Shown piece after piece: positions 20,410-20,476 of a DNA stretch of 20,476 nucleotides. The stretch spans positions 1 through 20,476 of the forward strand of contig JAAXGS010000073.1 in the NCBI GenBank assembly GCA_012271225.1. The letters are read 5' to 3'. Position numbers and translations under genes: made by a program. The notes beneath the pieces are model-generated. The model did no database searches. It was not told the origin of the DNA and was given only the letters and a program-made list of their open reading frames with translations. How positions within the stretch are numbered: position 1 is the first letter of the stretch; each line of letters begins with the position of its first letter. This stretch comes from Dehalococcoidia bacterium (lineage in GTDB: Bacteria; Chloroflexota; Dehalococcoidia; UBA6926).

Positions 20410-20476
20410 TCAGTACTGCCCGCCGCTGGTGGAAACAAGTTCGCCCTCGCCGTCTCCGCGCCAGGGGTACTGCGCG
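20410..20476 (-). CDS. C-terminal end of an unidentified minus-strand gene (partial)
   Basis: The minus-strand frame is open from the window edge to a stop whose complement is at 20410-20412. It encodes AQYPWRGDGEGELVSTSGG followed by QY, a soluble-looking, Gly-rich C-terminus. The frame is chosen because it is protein-like and converges on the palindrome, but only 21 complete residues are visible, so no family can be named. Confidence 0.4.
   Translation of the reverse strand, partial: AQYPWRGDGEGELVSTSGGQY

Overview
This is a GC-rich bacterial chromosome segment with frequent GTG and TTG starts, start/stop overlaps inside operons, encoded CCA ends on all four tRNAs, and lipoproteins carrying Thr/Pro-rich linkers. 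These traits fit Chloroflexota, but no phylogenetic marker was tested and the assignment is an inference. The gene set is mostly chromosomal and housekeeping. I see no transposase, phage gene or CRISPR array.

Layout. (1) 1-483: a run of very small overlapping frames, two encoding hydrophobic peptides. (2) 558-2033: methionine sulfoxide reductases MsrA and MsrB, then a MoaD/ThiS-type sulfur-carrier protein with two extra residues after its Gly-Gly, coupled by an ATGA overlap to a 40-residue single-span membrane protein. (3) 2034-2598: a long intergenic interval. On the minus strand it has a near-consensus promoter, an inverted repeat, a small frame with a good ribosome site, and a 12-bp hairpin, so it looks like an undescribed small transcription unit. 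(4) 2599-7170: a tightly overlapping peptide/nickel-type ABC transporter operon (two permeases, two ATPases) with no binding-protein gene inside it. (5) 7167-7592: a promoter overlapping the last ATPase stop codon, then tRNA-Trp, tRNA-Leu and tRNA-Cys. (6) Minus strand: a VOC-fold protein and a large family-5 solute-binding lipoprotein with an extra N-terminal domain. (7) Divergent from these: a secreted Asp-box (sialidase-like) beta-propeller protein overlapping the gene for a second family-5 solute-binding protein, whose two halves appear in swapped order. (8) 15788-18466: a RelA/SpoT homologue and ribosomal protein S20. (9) 18544-20476: tRNA-Leu, an SbcD/Mre11-like metallophosphoesterase, a NYN-domain nuclease-like protein, and the end of a minus-strand gene.

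How the parts may work together. The permeases and ATPases at 2599-7170 need an extracytoplasmic receptor, and two candidates lie within 9 kb. The swapped-order one (13012-15636) is the more interesting partner, because the second permease also has an unusual extracytoplasmic domain of about 200 residues. The sialidase-like protein and the swapped-order receptor end in similar tails (a small-residue motif, a hydrophobic stretch, then an Arg cluster). They could be anchored or sorted together at the cell surface, as a ligand-processing protein next to a receptor. That link is inference from gene order and tail similarity.
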